DNA of 63,208 nucleotides from CAZAKZ01 sp964485695 (lineage in GTDB: Bacteria > Planctomycetota > JAFGQW01): NCBI GenBank assembly GCA_964485695.1, contig CAZAKZ010000013.1:1-63208 (forward strand), written 5' to 3'. Shown here one piece after another: positions 1 to 8,996 of this stretch. Positions within the stretch are counted from its first letter, which is position 1, and each line of letters starts with the position of its first letter. The translations under genes were made by a program, and so were the position numbers. Below the pieces are notes generated by a model. That model was not told where the DNA came from. It made no database searches and worked only from the letters and a program-made list of their open reading frames with translations.

Positions 1-34
1 CGGGGCGGGGGGGCGCCCCCCGGCCCTGTGTGGC

Positions 35-250
35 CCCGATTCAGGACAAAAACAGACCGTGGGATCGGTGGCCCGCAACAATGCGCCTCAAAAATGGCGG
101 CCTCAAAAACGCGATTGCACACCTTGAAGAGATCAGCAGCAATTGCTTTCCATCTCGGAGGACGGGTGAAAAGGACTTCCCTCTTCGATTTCCGGAACTT
201 TCAAACTTCACGAGTCCCCCGGCAGAGCTGGGGATTTCCCCTCAAAATGA
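35..250 (+). repeat. Dispersed intergenic repeat, copy A (truncated by window edge)
   Basis: This stretch aligns with 20412-20599. Shared blocks include CCCGATTCAGGACAAAA, CTTTCCATCTCGGA, AAACTTCACGAG and a terminal small hairpin of C-run/G-run form followed by TTTCCC. In the second copy the left end is one arm of a 39-bp perfect inverted repeat; here the matching left arm would lie before base 1, so only the right half is visible. The element ends about 17 bases before the tsaB start codon. No open frame in it looks real. Confidence 0.7.
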
Positions 251-266
251 GGCTCCGGCAAGACGC

Positions 267-896
267 ATGTGGATTCTCGGCATTGAAACCTCGGGCCCAG
301 GCGGTGGCGTGGCCCTGGCGCGCGACGGAGAGACCGTGGATGAGGTCCCCCTTGACCGGGGACTGACCCACGGCCGAAACCTCGTTCCGGCCCTGCAGAC
401 CCTTCTCGACCGGGCGGGCCTCAGTCCGCAAGACCTGGACCTCATCGCAGTGAACCAGGGGCCCGGGTCCCATACCGGCCTCCGGGTGGGCCTCACGGCC
501 GCCCGGACCCTGGCCTATGTTCTGGGCAAACCCTGCATCGGCGTCCGGGCCGTGGAGGCCCTCTGCGCCCGGGCTCCGGCGGACGCTCCGGCCGTGGTGG
601 CGGCAATCGACGCCCGGATGAACCGGGTCTATGGGGGTGTTTTCCGGGGAGGGACCTGGACCGAGGCCCCTGCACTCCGGCCCGCCGAGGACCTGGCCGG
701 AGCCACGCCCGAAGGCGCCTACCTCACCGGAACCGGCGCCGAGGTCCTCGGAACCCTCCTGAAGGACCGGTGCGACGTTTTCCTGCTGCCCGAGGCGGAT
801 CGGGTGGTGCTTGCCTCGACCGTGGCCGCGGTGGGATTCAGGGAGCGGCAACACGGCGGAGGGCCCGAGGACCTCGAGGCGATCTACTTCCAGTAG
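267..896 (+). CDS. tsaB: tRNA threonylcarbamoyladenosine biosynthesis protein TsaB
   Basis: 209 aa. TsaB is the inactive paralogue of TsaD and scaffolds the TsaD-TsaB-TsaE complex, which makes the t6A37 modification on ANN-reading tRNAs in the cytoplasm. The N-terminus WILGIETSGPGGGVAL and the segment NQGPGSHTGLRVGLTAARTL are typical of the ASKHA-fold TsaB family. The frame stays open upstream to about base 30, but that part lies inside a repeat and the family homology begins at the ATG at 267, so this start was chosen. No strong Shine-Dalgarno is seen; a GAGG lies about 14 bases upstream. The length is close to the usual 220-230 aa. Immediately upstream is repeat copy A. Confidence 0.93.
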   Translation: MWILGIETSGPGGGVALARDGETVDEVPLDRGLTHGRNLVPALQTLLDRAGLSPQDLDLIAVNQGPGSHTGLRVGLTAARTLAYVLGKPCIGVRAVEALCARAPADAPAVVAAIDARMNRVYGGVFRGGTWTEAPALRPAEDLAGATPEGAYLTGTGAEVLGTLLKDRCDVFLLPEADRVVLASTVAAVGFRERQHGGGPEDLEAIYFQ

Positions 897-1239
897 CCCG
901 GATCAAAACCGGATCTGTCTCTGTCGTACTAGGGGATTTAACCGGGGCCAATTTTTTCGTTCCCCGGCACCACAACATGTGGGCCCGTGTCCTCGCCGAT
1001 TACCCAGGGTGGAGTATCTCCTCTGAAAACCTTGCCTTGCAGAAAAAGTTTTGTTTTGAAACCGCGGGAGGATTCGGGTAAAAACCGCTCGTGGCAATCC
1101 GAAGTGGAGGCGCCGGGCGGTGCACCTCCATCGAGCATCGGACCGACCGGGACCTGGGCAGTCCTGGTTTTCGGCCTCGGGGACCGGTTTCCGGACGTTT
1201 TCCCGGTTCATTTCAGCTGTTCTCGCCGGGGGGGAAGGT
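897..1239. other. Intergenic region between tsaB and alr
   Basis: 343 bases with no credible gene. A hairpin with 6-bp arms (CCGGGG 942-947, CCCCGG 962-967) encloses a T-rich loop. An A/T-rich stretch lies at about 1040-1060. I see no convincing promoter or known RNA family here. Confidence 0.5.
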
Positions 1240-2397
1240 ATGGGGCGACCCAGAACTTGGTGTGAAATCGATCTCGAGGCCATGGGACGGAATCTGGCCG
1301 TCATCCGGGACCGGATCCCGGACACCGCGGCCCTCATCGCCGTGGTGAAGGCCAACGCCTACGGCCACGGCGCCGTCACGGTGGCGAAATTCCTCTCGAC
1401 CCTGGGCGTGGAAGCATTCGCCGTGGGAGACTCCGCGGAGGGCTTGGAGCTGCGTGCCGCGGAAATCTCCGAACCCATCCTGATTCTGGGGGGCGTCATC
1501 GAAGACGAGATCGACGCGGTCGTACGCAATCGAATCACGCCCAGCATCCATTCCACCACCCGCGCCCGCCAGTACAATCTGGCCGCCCGCCGCCACCAGG
1601 TGAAGATCCCCGTCCACCTGAAGGTGGACACGGGCACCGGACGCCTGGGGGTGAGTCCGGAATTTGCGGTGTTCCTGGCCCGGGAAATCCAGGCCTCCAG
1701 CAACCTCTATCTGGAGGGGATCTTCACGCATCTGGCCACGACCCGGTTCGACGACACGGCCTCGGTCCTCTATCAGGTGCGCATGTTCGAGAAGATCCTC
1801 CAGGACCTGGAGGCCGAGGGCATCCACCCCCCCCTCGTTCACCTGGCCAATTCGGCCTACCTGTTCGGGGGCCCCTCCATTCCCGGCAACGGGGTTCGAC
1901 CCGGCATCGCCCTCTACGGCATCGGCCCCCAGGGCATTCCCGTCTCGGATCTGGGCCTCAAGCCGGTGCTGTCGCTCAAGGCGCAGGTGATCTTCCTCAA
2001 GGATCTACCCCCGGGCCACCAGGTCGGGTACAACCAGACCTTCACCACCAGCGCCCCGACGCGGGTCGCGGTTCTGCCCATCGGATATAACGACGGCTAC
2101 CCCTACAGCGCCCGGTCGGCCGACGTGCTGATCAAGGGGCGCCGGGCCTCGGTCATCGGAACGGTGACCATGGATTACCTCTGCGTGGACGTGACGCACA
2201 TCCCCGATGTGGAGACGGGCACCACGGCCACCCTCATCGGACGCGATGGAGACATGGAGATCACCCTGGCGGAGCTGGCGGAAACCGCGGGCACCGTGCC
2301 CTATGCCATTCCCTGCCTGCTCGGCTCCAGGGTCAAGCGCAGAATCCGCTGGCCCAGCGAGCCCCCGCGTCCCCTGCCGGCCGGAACCCGGGGCTGA
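1240..2397 (+). CDS. alr: Alanine racemase
   Basis: 385 aa. PLP-dependent interconversion of L- and D-alanine for peptidoglycan precursors, in the cytoplasm. The PLP lysine is K37 in AVVKANAYGHG. The catalytic tyrosine region is IGYNDGYP, where the usual motif is GYGDGYPR, and TMDYLCVD is the fold-III racemase motif, usually MDQ. The C-terminal beta domain is complete and the length matches the family's roughly 360-390 aa. The start is the ATG at 1240, preceded by the purine-rich GGGGGGAAGG at good spacing; longer in-frame versions would add a low-quality extension. The C-terminus has a short Arg/Pro-rich tail. Confidence 0.95.
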   Translation: MGRPRTWCEIDLEAMGRNLAVIRDRIPDTAALIAVVKANAYGHGAVTVAKFLSTLGVEAFAVGDSAEGLELRAAEISEPILILGGVIEDEIDAVVRNRITPSIHSTTRARQYNLAARRHQVKIPVHLKVDTGTGRLGVSPEFAVFLAREIQASSNLYLEGIFTHLATTRFDDTASVLYQVRMFEKILQDLEAEGIHPPLVHLANSAYLFGGPSIPGNGVRPGIALYGIGPQGIPVSDLGLKPVLSLKAQVIFLKDLPPGHQVGYNQTFTTSAPTRVAVLPIGYNDGYPYSARSADVLIKGRRASVIGTVTMDYLCVDVTHIPDVETGTTATLIGRDGDMEITLAELAETAGTVPYAIPCLLGSRVKRRIRWPSEPPRPLPAGTRG

Positions 2398-2714
2398 GGC
2401 TCCGGGGAAATTCCGGAAACTACCCCTCTGGCAGGGTCCCGGGCTGGATTCAGATTCTGGCCGAACCTGGCCGAAGATGGGACTGGACACGGGCCGGGCA
2501 CAGGACCGGATCCGTTGTTGAAAAGTTTACACAACTTCTTTATTTACATAGGGTAAAGTCGCACCTGTCAGCGGCCTTCCTAATGCCGTGGTCCTCGAGT
2601 TCCTGACCCGTGGGATCACGGCCTCGAGACGCGTATGAATCCGGTGGGTAGCGGGCCGTCCATCCGGCCGCCCCACCCTTTACGGCCCGAATCCCGACTG
2701 GTACTCTTCCTCCC
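2398..2714. other. Intergenic region between alr and AsmA-like gene
   Basis: 317 bases without a gene. It holds one notably A/T-rich patch at about 2515-2560 in an otherwise GC-rich sequence. A candidate promoter next to the downstream start codon is listed separately. Confidence 0.5.
2679..2707 (+). promoter_or_regulatory. Candidate sigma-70-type promoter giving a leaderless transcript
   Basis: TTTACG (2679-2684), 17-base spacer, TACTCT (2702-2707), then only 7 bases to the ATG at 2715. There is no Shine-Dalgarno before that ATG; the preceding bases are TTCCTCCC. A transcript from here would start at or just before the A of the start codon. The -10 match is weak (3 of 6). Confidence 0.35.
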
Positions 2715-5700
2715 ATGCCACGAAGACGGTTGCGCAAGATTCTCTTCTTCATCCTCTTTCTGGCCGGCGGCCTCCTGGTCGTCCGGGCGTTCGTGCTGCC
2801 CTGGGTGGTGGAGAACGAGCTGGCCTGGCAGATCGAAAACCGATTCAAGGGACGGATTACCCTGGAGGGCCTGGACCTGGACCTTCTTGCGGGGCGCATC
2901 CAGGTCCGCGGCCTCACCTACCGAACCCCGGACGAAAAGCCCGTCTTCCTCCTGAAATCCGGAGTCGCCCGGTTCTCCCTGAGCGAGTTCCTCGACGGAA
3001 CGAGGCGGCTGCGCCGCCTCGACCTCGAGGGCGGCGAGCTCCTCCTGAGGGTCACCCCCGAGGGCTCCAACATCGAAGACAACTTCAAGACGGTTCCGCA
3101 GACCGACACCTGTGGGAAGGACACGGATCTCACGCACCTCGTGCTCCACGACTGTATCCTGAAGCTCAACGCGCCCCAGGTCTTCCGGAAGGATCTGAAG
3201 ATCAAGGTCAACGGGGAGATCCTCCCCTCCGGCCTCGATGCCAGGGTGGGACGGGTGGATCTGGAACTGCAGGTGGTCCAGGAAGCGCCAGGAGACGGGG
3301 CGGGGCTGGAGGCCATCCACCTCCAGGGGAAGTACCACGCCGGGACCACCGCTTTCAAGCTGTCCACGGACGGCAAGGGCGTGCCTCTCACCTCGGCCAT
3401 ACGGGACCTCCTCAATCTTCGCCTGGTGAAGAAGGGATGGGACTGGCTGAATCCCGTGGGATCCGTCCGCATCGAGGTGGAAGGGGATCTGCACCGCGTG
3501 AACGGCCGGCCCAACTACCGGATCTCCCTCTACAATGCCGGAGGCCTGGGCATCAGCATCCACGATTTCCCGTACGCGGCCGCAAACCTCCAGGGCGTCA
3601 CCCTCATCCGGCCCGGCGAGGCCGGTCGTCGCGGCAGCCTGGACCTGGTCGACCTCCGGGGAACCCACGGCCGCGCCATCGCCACCATCACCGGAAAGGT
3701 ATACGGCTACCTGGAAGAACCGGGAGAGCCCTGGGTTCATCTAGCCATGGAGGCCAGGGACATCCCCCTGGACGAGGACCTGAAGTACGCCCTGGATAAG
3801 GTGGACCCGGAGTTCGGCCGGATCTGGGAAGCCATCAGCCCGGCCGGGACCGCGGACTTTCAGTGCCTGCTCTTCAAATCGGACCAGAGCGGACGGGTCC
3901 GGGCTGCCCTCACCGCCAAGATCCGCAGCGGTGCCTTCAACTACCTGGGTTTCACCTCGAAAGGCTCCGGCACCCGCCAGGGATTCCCCTATCCCCTGAG
4001 CGGCGTCTCGGGTTCCTTCGAGACACACCTCGGCTACTCCCGCTTCGATTTCACGGGCCGCGGCTCGGGCCGCAGCGACATCCGCGTCTCCGGGGAGGTG
4101 CGCAGCCACTTCGACGGTCGGCCCACACCCGTGCTGGATATCCGGATCCACGGCAAGGACGTTCCCCTGGATGACACCTTCAGGAGGGCCATGCTCGATC
4201 TGGGCTGGCAGCAGACCTGGAAGCGGCTCCAGCCCGAAGGCCACATGGACATCACCGTCCACCTCACCCAGAACGGAGCCCGTATGCCCCTCCTGGTGGA
4301 CGTCACCCTGGGCCTCAAGGGCCGGGCGGCCTTCACCCACGAGATGGTGCCCACAAAGTTGACCGGCGTGTGGGGCAAGGTCCGCTTCAAGAGCGGCTGG
4401 AAGTTTCCCCGGTTCGAGGACGTGTACGGCCAGGTCAACAGCGGAAATTTCCGGCTCTCCGGCACGCTGAAACCCCTGGCAAAGGATCCCTTCCTCATCA
4501 CCCTCTCCGGCCCCTTCCTGAGCCACCAGCTCACCCATGCGCTGAGGAGATCCCCCAGCAAGAAGCTCCAGCGCATCGGAAAATACCTGGCGGACTACGC
4601 ACCCGTGGGAAATGCGGAGGCCGTCCTGGAGCTGCGGGGACTGGGGGAGCTGCACGCCAAGGTCGACTTCCAGTTCAAGGGCGCCAAGGCGGACGGCCCG
4701 GCCCTTCCCTTCGAGCTCGAAAGCCTGTTCGGGGCCATCCTCTACGACGGGAGGTACCTCCGGTTCAGGAACCTCAACGGGTGGCACAACGGGGGATGGA
4801 TCGAGATCCACGGGGAGGAGCGCCTGGGAGACGAGGACGGGTACCTGGACCTGACGGTCGAGTGCCAGAACCTGACCCTGTCGTCGGCCCGATCTCCGGT
4901 CTCCTCCTCCCGGGAGAGGGGGAGCTCCGAGGGTTCGGCCTCGAATCCCCTTTCCCTCGTCGAACCGATCCTGTCGCGTCTGCGGCCCATTGGACTCGTG
5001 AAGAGGCTGAACTTCGAGTACGACTCCAGGGATGAAGTGCGATATCCCAGCATTGTCATGACGGTCGGAAACCTCGAGGTGTCCCCGACTCGTGCCCTCA
5101 TCGGAGGATCTTCCCTGCTGGATTCCAGGCCCCCGCCCATCCGGATCGAAAAGGGCACGGTCTACTACAATCCGGGAGAAGGGCTCCGCCTCGAAGGTCT
5201 CGAGACCGTGGTGGGCCAGACCCGGTTCTCCGGCCTGAATGCCCGCTACCGGGGCCAGGGTCCGGACAGGATCGTCGAGGTATCCACGCGAGCGGATCGG
5301 GTGGACCTGGACTGTCCGGTGTTCACCTATCTGGGCGGAGGGATCCCGGAGATCCTGAAACCGTTTGAGGCCTCGGGAACCTTCGACGCCGATCCGATAA
5401 ACTTCGAGGTCCGGCTCCCGGGGAGCGGCACGGCGTCCTTCCACTTCACGGGCACCACGATCCTGAAGCTGGATGAGGTGTGCTGCAAGCTGGGCCCGGA
5501 AATCCGGAACCTGTCCGGGAAGATCGAGGTGAATCGGGGAAGCCGCATCTCGAGCGGCGAGGCGGGGACGACCCTCCAGAGTCGATTCAAGGACCTGGAT
5601 CTGAATCTTTTCGGCTGCCAGCTGGAAAACACCAACGGCAATCTCAGCCTCAAGACCGTGAAGAAGGACGAGGGCAAGGGTCTGTTTCTCAAGCTGGATG

Positions 5701-6428
5701 ACCTGTCAGCCGACTTCTACGAGGGGCGCATGGGCCCCGGGTGCATGCTGGATGTCTCCCTCTCCTCGCAACACGCCTTCGAGGGGTATCTCCGGGTACA
5801 CAACGTCCAGGTCGAGCGCCTCATCCGGGATCTGACCGGGTCGACGTCTCCGAAGGGCGGCATCACCGGCCTTCTGACCGGGCAGTTCCGGTTCGAGGCG
5901 GCCCACGCGGACCTGGCCAGTCTGGTCGGCACGGGTCGGGCAGAGGTGAAGAAAGGCAAATTCGGTTCCATTCCGGCCTTTGTCACCCTGTTCAACTACT
6001 TCAACAACCATTTCCACGAGGTGAAGACCAACCACTTCGAGGTGAAGGACAAGACGATCTATCTCGGGTCCTACGGACACCTCGAGCTGGACAATCCGCT
6101 CCTGGACCGCCGGACCAAGAAGAAGGATTCGTCCTATTTCCAGGTCGTCAGTGATGCACTCACGCTGGAGGGACAGGGAAGGATGAACTTCGGCGGCGAG
6201 ATGGAATTTCGATTCAAGCCCAAGGACATCTGGATCAGCACGCCGATCCCCGGGCTCAAGGATATTTTCGATATGCTCTACCAGCAGGCAGGGACCATCT
6301 ACGTGCTGGGCACGATCGAGCGCATCGACGTGCAGCCCATTCTGTTCGGAATCGGACGGCCGCGGACCGGGGAAAAGCAACCGCTCCGGATTCCGGACCG
6401 GGCTCTGTGGCCTGCGCAGCGGTGGTGA
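2715..6428 (+). CDS. Large AsmA-family (DUF748-like) envelope protein
   Basis: 1237 aa. The N-terminus is basic, followed by one membrane anchor (about residues 8-28), then the AsmA-type start: VVENELAWQIENRF followed by GRITLEGLDLDLLAGRIQVRGL. Long repetitive beta-rich segments follow. The C-terminal part (about residues 1060-1220) has the AsmA_2-like pattern VKKGKFGSIPAFVTLF and a final IPGLKDIFD/YVLGTIERIDVQP segment. Members of this superfamily (AsmA, TamB, YhdP) are periplasm-spanning proteins linked to phospholipid transport between inner and outer membranes, which implies a diderm cell. The precise subfamily is not clear. The start ATG has no Shine-Dalgarno and may be leaderless. The end overlaps the possible upstream extension of manC, not its chosen start. 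Confidence 0.85.
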   Translation: MPRRRLRKILFFILFLAGGLLVVRAFVLPWVVENELAWQIENRFKGRITLEGLDLDLLAGRIQVRGLTYRTPDEKPVFLLKSGVARFSLSEFLDGTRRLRRLDLEGGELLLRVTPEGSNIEDNFKTVPQTDTCGKDTDLTHLVLHDCILKLNAPQVFRKDLKIKVNGEILPSGLDARVGRVDLELQVVQEAPGDGAGLEAIHLQGKYHAGTTAFKLSTDGKGVPLTSAIRDLLNLRLVKKGWDWLNPVGSVRIEVEGDLHRVNGRPNYRISLYNAGGLGISIHDFPYAAANLQGVTLIRPGEAGRRGSLDLVDLRGTHGRAIATITGKVYGYLEEPGEPWVHLAMEARDIPLDEDLKYALDKVDPEFGRIWEAISPAGTADFQCLLFKSDQSGRVRAALTAKIRSGAFNYLGFTSKGSGTRQGFPYPLSGVSGSFETHLGYSRFDFTGRGSGRSDIRVSGEVRSHFDGRPTPVLDIRIHGKDVPLDDTFRRAMLDLGWQQTWKRLQPEGHMDITVHLTQNGARMPLLVDVTLGLKGRAAFTHEMVPTKLTGVWGKVRFKSGWKFPRFEDVYGQVNSGNFRLSGTLKPLAKDPFLITLSGPFLSHQLTHALRRSPSKKLQRIGKYLADYAPVGNAEAVLELRGLGELHAKVDFQFKGAKADGPALPFELESLFGAILYDGRYLRFRNLNGWHNGGWIEIHGEERLGDEDGYLDLTVECQNLTLSSARSPVSSSRERGSSEGSASNPLSLVEPILSRLRPIGLVKRLNFEYDSRDEVRYPSIVMTVGNLEVSPTRALIGGSSLLDSRPPPIRIEKGTVYYNPGEGLRLEGLETVVGQTRFSGLNARYRGQGPDRIVEVSTRADRVDLDCPVFTYLGGGIPEILKPFEASGTFDADPINFEVRLPGSGTASFHFTGTTILKLDEVCCKLGPEIRNLSGKIEVNRGSRISSGEAGTTLQSRFKDLDLNLFGCQLENTNGNLSLKTVKKDEGKGLFLKLDDLSADFYEGRMGPGCMLDVSLSSQHAFEGYLRVHNVQVERLIRDLTGSTSPKGGITGLLTGQFRFEAAHADLASLVGTGRAEVKKGKFGSIPAFVTLFNYFNNHFHEVKTNHFEVKDKTIYLGSYGHLELDNPLLDRRTKKKDSSYFQVVSDALTLEGQGRMNFGGEMEFRFKPKDIWISTPIPGLKDIFDMLYQQAGTIYVLGTIERIDVQPILFGIGRPRTGEKQPLRIPDRALWPAQRW

Positions 6429-6466
6429 GACGAGGAACTACGGAACATGAAGGAACGGAACCGGAC

Positions 6467-7555
6467 ATGCCAAACCTGTTCTCCGTGATCCTGGCGGGCG
6501 GTTCGGGCACCCGCTTCTGGCCCCTCAGCCGGAAGAAGCGCCCCAAGCAGCTCCTGCCCCTTGCCGGCCAGGACAGCCTGGTCAAGGCGACCCAGAAACG
6601 CCTGGTCGACCTGGTGCCCCTGGACCGACGCATCGTCCTCACGAACCAGGACCAGGCCGAAGGCGTGAAGGCCGAACTCAAGGGCCTCGTGAAACCGGAA
6701 AACATCCTCATGGAACCCATGGGTCGGGATACAGCGGCCGCTGCAATCCTGGGGGCCCTGGCCGTGCGGGCCCGGGACCCCGAGGGGATCATGGCCGTAT
6801 TGCCCGCCGATCACGTTATCACACCCAGGGAGGCGCTCACCCGGACCGTGGCTGCAGCCACGGAGGTGGCGGCGGCGGGTCCCACCCTGGTCACCATCGG
6901 CATCCGGCCCCGCAGCCCCGAAACCGGATATGGCTACATCAAGAAGGGAACGTCCACCTTCTCGACCCGGGGCCTGACCTTTCACCGCGTCGAGGTCTTC
7001 AAGGAGAAGCCCGACCAGGACACGGCCCGGTCCTACCTCGAGGAGGGCGGGTATTACTGGAACAGCGGTATGTTCATCTGGGCCGCCTCCACTCTTCTGG
7101 ATCTGGCCGGACGTTTTCTGCCCGACTCGCTGCAGCAGCTGGAGCCCCTGATCCGGGAAGGCCGACCGCTGCCGGGGCCGGAGGATCTCCGCGACGCGTT
7201 CCTGGCTCTCGAGAAGATCCCGGTGGACAAAGGCATCCTGGAGAAGGCCCCCTCGCACGTCGTGATGGTGGAGGCCCAATTCACCTGGGATGACGTGGGC
7301 GCCTGGACGGCCGTCGAGGATCACGTGGACAGGGACACCGAGGGGAACGCCGTTCGCGGCCTCATCCATCTCAGGAAGACGCGGGATACCACCATCTTCA
7401 CCACCGAGGACCATCTGGTGGCGACCCTGGGCATCCAGGATCTGGTCATCGTCCACACCCCCGACGCCACCCTCGTGGCCCGGAAGAAGGATGTCCAGGA
7501 GATCAAGGACATCGTGGAAGCCCTGGAGAACGAGGGCCATGGAGACCGCATCTGA
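6467..7555 (+). CDS. manC: Mannose-1-phosphate guanylyltransferase
   Basis: 362 aa. Makes GDP-mannose from mannose-1-phosphate and GTP for glycan synthesis. The nucleotidyltransferase signature LAGGSGTRFWPLSR is followed by RPKQLLPL. Further family motifs are VLPADHVI, ETGYGYI, FKEKPD and YYWNSGMFIW. It is the short single-domain form, with no C-terminal phosphomannose isomerase cupin. The ATG at 6467 is chosen because homology starts at residue 4 and AAGGAAC lies just upstream; the frame is open for 20 further codons before it. The stop codon shares one base with the ruvX start, so the two are probably translationally coupled. Confidence 0.93.
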   Translation: MPNLFSVILAGGSGTRFWPLSRKKRPKQLLPLAGQDSLVKATQKRLVDLVPLDRRIVLTNQDQAEGVKAELKGLVKPENILMEPMGRDTAAAAILGALAVRARDPEGIMAVLPADHVITPREALTRTVAAATEVAAAGPTLVTIGIRPRSPETGYGYIKKGTSTFSTRGLTFHRVEVFKEKPDQDTARSYLEEGGYYWNSGMFIWAASTLLDLAGRFLPDSLQQLEPLIREGRPLPGPEDLRDAFLALEKIPVDKGILEKAPSHVVMVEAQFTWDDVGAWTAVEDHVDRDTEGNAVRGLIHLRKTRDTTIFTTEDHLVATLGIQDLVIVHTPDATLVARKKDVQEIKDIVEALENEGHGDRI

Positions 7556-7974
7556 TGAAGCGCATCCTGGGGGTGGATCACGGGGATCGCCGCTCCGGAC
7601 TGGCGCTGAGCGATCCCCTCGGCATCCTGGCCCGGCCGCTGTGCGAGATCCGGGCCAGCAGCCTCGAGGCCATGGTAATGCAGGTGGCTGAAGCGGCCCT
7701 GGAACACGGCGTGGGCCGGGTGGTGGTGGGCCTCCCGAGGAACATGGATGGAAGCGAGGGGAGCCGCGCAAGGGCCGTGAGGGCCTTTTCCGAGGCACTC
7801 CAGGCTGCCCTGGGCCCCATCCCCGTGGACCTGGTGGACGAGCGTCTGACCACGCATGAAGCGTCGCAACTTCTAAAAAATAAGAAGGTTACAGGTGGAG
7901 ATCGGAAAAAACAGCTCAACCTGCAGGCCGCCCGGATCATCCTGCAGACCTATCTGGACGGTCACAAGCCATGA
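7555..7974 (+). CDS. ruvX: YqgF/RuvX-family RNase H-fold nuclease
   Basis: 139 aa. The family is a putative Holliday-junction resolvase that also functions in 5' pre-16S rRNA maturation. RNase H-fold motifs are present: GVDHGDRRSGLALSD (first catalytic Asp in GVDHG), VVGLPRNMDGSEG, and VDERLTTHEA (acidic residues D and E). The length is standard. The ATG overlaps the manC stop by one base, suggesting one operon with it. A lysine-rich patch, LLKNKKVTGGDRKKQ, precedes the last helix, as is usual for the family. Confidence 0.92.
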   Translation: MKRILGVDHGDRRSGLALSDPLGILARPLCEIRASSLEAMVMQVAEAALEHGVGRVVVGLPRNMDGSEGSRARAVRAFSEALQAALGPIPVDLVDERLTTHEASQLLKNKKVTGGDRKKQLNLQAARIILQTYLDGHKP

Positions 7975-8320
7975 AATTAAATATGGTTATGGAGATCTTT
8001 CCCGACGCCGGCCCGGTGCCGATGCAGGGCGGGTGCATTGACGGCTTGACTTTGGCCCCGGCCAGCACTACTTCTCTGCTGCTGAATCACTTTCCCGCCC
8101 CGGGTCCATATCCACCTGTGGATGACTCCTGGAGTCTTTTGACTGGAACCGTAGCGATTTCCGGGGCGCCTCGTAGTCGTGGGGAAGGGCGATGCCCGTC
8201 ACGAGGTGGGATTATCCAGAAATCCCGGGTCGGTTTCATCGAGACGAATCCGTTTCCATGAGCCGTTTGTGAAATCTCTGCATCCCCACAGCGGAATCAC
8301 GTTCAGGATGGAAATCAGAA
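7975..8320. other. Intergenic leader before rpsO
   Basis: 346 bases without a gene. It includes several small hairpins: GACTCC/GGAGTC followed by TTTT near 8128-8144, and GGGATT/AATCCC near 8208-8226. A weak TTGACT (8046-8051) with TACTTC 17 bases later could be a promoter. S15 leaders are often autoregulatory, but I cannot recognise the S15-binding fold here. Confidence 0.4.
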
Positions 8321-8590
8321 ATGCCGATTGTGAAGGACAAAAAACAAGAGGTCATCAAGACCTACCAGGCCCACGAGAAGGACTCCGGCTCCCCCGAGGT
8401 CCAGATCGCATTGCTCACGGAAAGGGTACGCCATTTAACAGAACACCTGAAGATACACAAGAAGGACTTCGCGTCCCGGCGCGGCCTGCTCATGCTGGTC
8501 GGCCGCAGAACACGACTCCTCAATTACCTCAAGAAATACACGCCGGACCGGTACAGGACGATCATCCAGAAGCTGGGTCTCAGGCGGTAA
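8321..8590 (+). CDS. rpsO: 30S ribosomal protein S15
   Basis: 89 aa, exactly the usual length. S15 binds the 16S rRNA central domain early in 30S assembly. The recognisable segments are GSPEVQIALLTERVRHLTEH, HKKDFASRRGLLMLVGRR and LLNYLKKYTPDRY. AGGATGGAAA precedes the ATG. It is followed after 406 bases by pnp, the classical rpsO-pnp order, in which S15 and PNPase expression are commonly controlled through their leaders. Confidence 0.97.
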   Translation: MPIVKDKKQEVIKTYQAHEKDSGSPEVQIALLTERVRHLTEHLKIHKKDFASRRGLLMLVGRRTRLLNYLKKYTPDRYRTIIQKLGLRR

Positions 8591-8996
8591 AACGGAAAAT
8601 CGGACCGTGAAGGGAAATGAACAAGGCGGCGGTTCCGGAGGCCCCCCCCCACTCATGCCCTTTTCACCACGAGACGTGCAGAAAACACAATCCCTTCCCC
8701 CTCACAATTCCTGCCATGCACCGGTTCATACGGACTTCACTGCCCGGGCTACTCATGTGGATGGCTCCGGGAAGGACCCCACCCCCTCCGGCTTCGTGAA
8801 CGAATTTCTCTCTCCTGTCGTCGTACGACAGTTTCCCTGTTCGGTTCCTGTCACAACAGGGACGTCCCGGGAGGAGAGTTCCGAAAGTGCTTTCAGCTGC
8901 AGCGGTTCAAAGCGGTTTGTTAGCGGTATGTAATGAAAGAGACAGAATCCAACGGATTCCAAAAGATTCTAGCGGTAAGCGGAAAGAGAATTTTTC
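8591..8996 (+). promoter_or_regulatory. Structured pnp leader with hairpins and AGCGGT cluster
   Basis: 406 bases between rpsO and pnp. Visible structures are a CTGTCGT/ACGACAG hairpin with a 3-base loop (8815-8831), CCCTGT/ACAGGG arms (8835-8840 and 8856-8861), and GAATCC/GGATTC (8945-8959). AGCGGT occurs at 8901, 8911, 8922 and 8971, with AGCGGA at 8978. In other bacteria the pnp leader is the target of autoregulation through RNase III cleavage; the hairpins are consistent with that but do not prove it. Confidence 0.45.

Noticed and set aside
30..266. N-terminal extension of TsaB
   Set aside because: The extension is encoded by the dispersed repeat, which recurs untranslated elsewhere; family homology starts at 267.
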